DNA from: DASCNA01 sp036011305
GTDB lineage: Bacteria; Verrucomicrobiota; Lentisphaeria; Victivallales; GWF2-38-69
DNA: 8,392 bases
Direction: 5' to 3'
NCBI GenBank assembly: GCA_036011305.1
Contig: DASCNA010000121.1
Location: 1-8,392, forward strand
The notes below the pieces were generated by a model that ran no database searches, was not told the origin of the DNA, and saw only the letters and a list, made by a program, of their open reading frames with translations. Positions 6,290 to 8,392 of the stretch are shown here, one piece after another. Position numbers and translations under genes: made by a program. Each line of letters starts with the position of its first letter. Position 1 is the stretch's first letter.

Positions 6290-6607
6290 CTATGAATATT
6301 GCAAAAATTCAATTGCTACATCATTTTCTTCAATAAAGGCTACTGTTATTCCATTTGATGGGGAATATGGCTCTAAAATGATATTTTTTCCATTTATCTC
6401 CTCTTCTATATCATCCACTTCGAATGCAATGTGAGGTGATGTTTTTATCAGTTCAGGAGCAGTTGAATCTTTATCAAAACGTATTAATTCAATACCATAC
6501 TGGCTTTTGGCATAGCTGCTGACTATACATAGTTTTAAATTAGGAAGATACAATTCATCTTCTCGTTTTTCTTCGGTTGGTATACCAAGATGGTGATATT
6601 TTCTCAT
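6290..6607 (-). CDS. VOC (glyoxalase-fold) family protein, short paralog
   Basis: A 105-aa single-domain protein of the vicinal oxygen chelate fold, probably cytoplasmic and dimeric. YHHLGIPT (4-11) begins the first beta-alpha-beta-beta-beta module. GIELIRF (38-44) carries Glu40, PHIAFEVDD (58-66) starts the second module with His59, and VAIEF (97-101) ends it with Glu100. His5 or His6, Glu40, His59 and Glu100 sit where glyoxalase I-type proteins place metal ligands. It is clearly a paralog of the gene 54 nt upstream on the same strand, sharing HHLG-PT, PHIAF-V-D and the GPY/EPY--I-G segment. Substrate unknown: VOC proteins include lyases, dioxygenases, epimerases and drug-binding proteins. 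The ribosome-binding site is weak. The gene ends 18 nt from the 3' end of the oppositely oriented tRNA-Gly. Confidence 0.8.
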   Translation of the reverse strand: MRKYHHLGIPTEEKREDELYLPNLKLCIVSSYAKSQYGIELIRFDKDSTAPELIKTSPHIAFEVDDIEEEINGKNIILEPYSPSNGITVAFIEENDVAIEFLQYS

Positions 6608-6661
6608 ATATTATCTTTTTTATTCATATTTTCTAATTATATATTATGCTGATCTTAATGA

Positions 6662-7048
6662 TCATTCTCTATATAGTGAACCTTCTCCATTTTTGGCTCT
6701 ATTCCATAATTCTTTATCAGTTAATTTGGTTTCAGTTAATTCAACAGGGACACCATTGTCATTAATGATAGCAACTTTGAAACCATCAATCGGTTCGTAA
6801 GGACCTAAAAGAATTTTTTCTCCTTCAATGGCTGAATCTAAATCATTTACTTTGAAAGCTATATGAGGCAGTGTTGTTATTAGTGAATCCAACGGAGTAT
6901 CATTTTTAAAACGGTGCCACTGTATCTTAAATTTACCTGGATTGTCAGAAGTATACATTTTCATGACAGGACTGTATATTTCATTTGGTCTGATATCTGA
7001 TGTAGGAAGTCCAAGATGATGAAATTCATAAGTGATATTCTTTTTCAT
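6662..7048 (-). CDS. VOC (glyoxalase-fold) family protein, longer paralog
   Basis: A 128-aa vicinal oxygen chelate protein, probably the first gene of a two-gene unit with the shorter paralog downstream. FHHLGLPT (9-16), KIQWHRF (41-47), PHIAFKVNDL (61-70) and VPVEL (100-104) correspond to the motifs of its neighbour. The putative metal positions are His10 or His11, His62 and Glu103. The position of the neighbour's Glu40 holds Gln43 here, with His45 two residues on, so metal or substrate preference may differ. A C-terminal extension of about 20 residues (LTDKELWNRAKNGEGSLYRE) is absent from the paralog. A purine-rich GAGAG precedes the ATG as a weak ribosome-binding site. A promoter candidate lies at 7130-7157 and a palindrome at 7081-7096. 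Substrate unknown. Confidence 0.82.
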   Translation of the reverse strand: MKKNITYEFHHLGLPTSDIRPNEIYSPVMKMYTSDNPGKFKIQWHRFKNDTPLDSLITTLPHIAFKVNDLDSAIEGEKILLGPYEPIDGFKVAIINDNGVPVELTETKLTDKELWNRAKNGEGSLYRE

Positions 7049-7080
7049 TTACTCTCTATTGTTGATTTTTTTAAATATTT

Positions 7081-7096
7081 GAAGTTTTCAAACTTC
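7081..7096 (-). promoter_or_regulatory. 16-bp palindrome in the leader of the VOC gene pair
   Basis: GAAGTTT (7081-7087) and AAACTTC (7090-7096) are perfect inverted repeats around a TC centre. The site ends 32 nt upstream of the VOC start codon at 7048 and lies just downstream of the promoter candidate at 7130-7157. The short centre suits a dimeric repressor site better than an RNA hairpin. Function is inferred from position only. Confidence 0.35.
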
Positions 7097-7129
7097 TTCG
7101 GAAAGTCATTTAATTAAAAACGGATTACT

Positions 7130-7157
7130 AAAATAGCAGAATAAATCATTCAGACAA
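7130..7157 (-). promoter_or_regulatory. Candidate promoter of the VOC gene pair
   Basis: On the minus strand TTGTCT (7157-7152) and TATTTT (7135-7130) are separated by 16 bp. The -10 is preceded by TGC, giving an extended -10 form. Each hexamer matches the consensus in 4 of 6 bases. It would start transcription near 7123 and give a leader of about 75 nt containing the palindrome at 7081-7096. Confidence 0.35.
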
Positions 7158-7301
7158 ATTATTTATAAATTATTATTCAACTTTTAAAAGAGATCTTACT
7201 GTAAAAATATATAGAAAAAAAAGTTATATGTCTTACCATTTAATATTATTAATGTTGATATTCAGAATAACATATTATAAATGAAATTAGAAACTATAAA
7301 T

Positions 7302-7883
7302 TTATTTATTCCTGATGATTGGTTTAGAAAGACCAATGTTCATAGAATATTCAATATTAACGATTTTTCCATTGTTATCCGTATAAAAAATATAACCTGA
7401 ATAATGATCAAAAAACTTACTTCTGATATATACCCATTTATTGCCATTTTTTTGAATTTTCTCTACTCTAAGGTCTCTTGTCCCTATTGGTTCTAAGTCA
7501 TTTAGTGCAATTTCCAGTAAAGTATGTGAAATAGTAGTTTCCTCAAGTCTGAAATTTTTATTAATTATTGAGAGCATTTGAGTCAGTGTTTGATTTGAAG
7601 TAGGCATTTCAAAATAATGTATCTTATTATCTAAATCATATACAATTGCATAGTCTAAACTTAAAAATGGACTGCCCGGATAGTTAATATTAATTTTAGC
7701 TTTATAGAATTTTGCTGAAAAAACTTCTTGAAGTGCATTGGTATGAATAGGAATAATAGCTATATCAATTTGCTTATGAATATCTTCTGAAATTTTCTTT
7801 TTAACATCTGCTGTACTGAAATTATTTCCGAAAGTTAATATGCTGAACATTATAAAGTAGAGAGTTATAATACTTTTTCTCAT
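7302..7883 (-). CDS. Exported protein of unknown function
   Basis: A 193-aa protein that I do not recognise. It begins MRK, followed by a hydrophobic stretch (about residues 4-18, SIITLYFIMFSILTF), a typical Sec signal peptide. Cleavage is plausible after Gly19 or Ala25. There is no lipobox cysteine, and no Cys anywhere, so it is not a lipoprotein. The mature part is mixed alpha/beta, with strand-rich blocks such as AKININYPG (62-70), LDYAIVYDLDNKIHYFEM (76-93), KWVYIRSKFFDHYSGYIFYTD (149-169) and a closing IVNIEYSMNIG. It probably resides in the periplasm or is secreted. The ATG at 7883 is preferred over an in-frame TTG at 7913 because AAGGAAA sits just upstream and the signal peptide begins directly at this Met. 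Upstream it is divergent from the gene at 8000, with 116 nt between the start codons. Confidence 0.8.
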   Translation of the reverse strand: MRKSIITLYFIMFSILTFGNNFSTADVKKKISEDIHKQIDIAIIPIHTNALQEVFSAKFYKAKININYPGSPFLSLDYAIVYDLDNKIHYFEMPTSNQTLTQMLSIINKNFRLEETTISHTLLEIALNDLEPIGTRDLRVEKIQKNGNKWVYIRSKFFDHYSGYIFYTDNNGKIVNIEYSMNIGLSKPIIRNK

Positions 7884-7887
7884 TAAG

Positions 7888-7894
7888 TTTCCTT
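7888..7894 (-). promoter_or_regulatory. Ribosome-binding site fixing the start of the exported protein
   Basis: AAGGAAA on the minus strand. Its AGGA core ends 6 nt before the ATG at 7883. It is one of the better Shine-Dalgarno sequences in this window and favours this start over the TTG 30 nt upstream. Confidence 0.7.
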
Positions 7895-7999
7895 CAGAGT
7901 ATTGTAGTTTCAATAAATAATTATATAAAATTCTAGTTATATTAACTTAATAAATCAATAAATCCATAATGATAATTAAAAGATTATAAGGAATTTTAC

Positions 8000-8293
8000 A
8001 TGGTAAAATTAAAGAAAAAACTGCCGGAAGATATCGAAAATTATTTTAATATTGATATAAATCTTCTGAATTTAGATTACTTTCTAAAAAATTATGAAGT
8101 ATCTGAAAAAATTTTACTAAAAATCAGAAAATATTTATTTGGCAACTGGAAGAGAATTGATTTTAGAAAGTATTCAGATGAATTTATTAATGATAATTTT
8201 GATAGAGAGGATTGGGCTAGAATAAAGAAGTTTAAACGGCCTTTTATGAAAAAAGACGAAAAGATGAAATATAAAAATAAATTTAAAAACTAA
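8000..8293 (+). CDS. Small lysine-rich hypothetical protein
   Basis: A 97-aa protein that I do not recognise. A good AAGGAA ribosome-binding site (7988-7993) lies 6 nt before the ATG, which supports a real gene. The sequence is highly charged: an N-terminal VKLKKKLPED, a central region rich in Asn, Asp, Leu and Tyr (12-60), and a strongly basic tail from about residue 75 on, ending KYKNKFKN. There is no signal peptide or transmembrane segment and no cysteine. The basic tail could contact nucleic acid, but nothing specific shows this. Its promoter should lie in the shared AT-rich stretch 7884-7999. The gene beginning at 8378 follows after 84 nt on the same strand. Confidence 0.65.
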   Translation: MVKLKKKLPEDIENYFNIDINLLNLDYFLKNYEVSEKILLKIRKYLFGNWKRIDFRKYSDEFINDNFDREDWARIKKFKRPFMKKDEKMKYKNKFKN

Positions 8294-8377
8294 TTTTATC
8301 TTTCATCAAGATTATTTGTATTTTAATAATATAATTCAATATAAGTTTAACTGTCATAATTATTTTCTGGAGAATTA

Positions 8378-8392
8378 ATGTCTGTTACATCA
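8378..8392 (+). CDS. Start of a protein-coding gene cut by the window edge
   Basis: ATG at 8378 is preceded by GGAG at 8369-8372 with 5 nt spacing. The frame stays open for the five codons visible (MSVTS). A perfect TATAAT at 8330-8335 could be its -10, without a good -35. The product cannot be identified. Confidence 0.5.

Noticed and set aside
7229..7285. Plus-strand mini-ORF of 18 codons
   Set aside because: It has no ribosome-binding site and no downstream gene that it could lead.
7884..7913. TTG start adding ten residues to the exported protein
   Set aside because: It would put ten polar residues in front of the signal peptide and would place the good AAGGAAA site inside the gene.

Overview
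This window is AT-rich bacterial chromosome. It opens inside the 3' part of a 5S rRNA gene, so the left edge is the end of an rRNA operon. Strong AT bias, often weak Shine-Dalgarno sequences, a CCA-encoding tRNA and a protein with a Sec-type signal peptide fit a low-GC, probably anaerobic or microaerophilic bacterium. The form of LeuC/LeuD reminds me of Deferribacterota (a Mucispirillum-like organism would also fit the base composition). That placement is an impression from the sequence, not a demonstrated assignment.

Left part, plus strand: after the 5S gene (1-107) comes a DNA-binding protein with an N-terminal XRE helix-turn-helix, three PAS domains and no recognisable output domain (253-1827). 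Next is a compact XRE-cupin regulator (1944-2507). A perfect 10-bp direct repeat with an 11-bp period, plus a degenerate third copy, lies just upstream of it and is a good candidate operator. The regulator is followed by the two subunits of a LeuCD-type hydro-lyase (2558-3841 and 3865-4389). A strong hairpin terminator closes this block at 4410-4442. The likely logic is a small-molecule-sensing cupin regulator controlling an isopropylmalate-isomerase-family enzyme. No leuA or leuB is in the window, so leucine biosynthesis is the default but not the only possible role.

Middle, minus strand: an RluA-family pseudouridine synthase with an S4 domain (4903-5850) and a stand-alone DUF123 (GIY-YIG-like) protein (4424-4885) form a two-gene unit 17 nt apart. 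This unit converges on leuD, and its last codons lie inside the leuD terminator hairpin. About 340 nt without a protein gene follow; its right end holds the promoter of a plus-strand tRNA-Gly(CCC) gene (6198-6271).

Right part: two tandem, divergent VOC/glyoxalase-fold paralogs (6290-6607 and 6662-7048) and an unrecognised exported protein (7302-7883, start corrected to an internal ATG with a good ribosome-binding site) lie on the minus strand. A small, lysine-rich hypothetical gene (8000-8293) and the first codons of another gene (from 8378) lie on the plus strand.

I see no CRISPR array, insertion sequence, phage gene or toxin-antitoxin pair. Most of the window looks like ordinary chromosome. 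The items most worth checking are the regulator/operator/LeuCD unit, the VOC pair and the PAS protein without an output domain.
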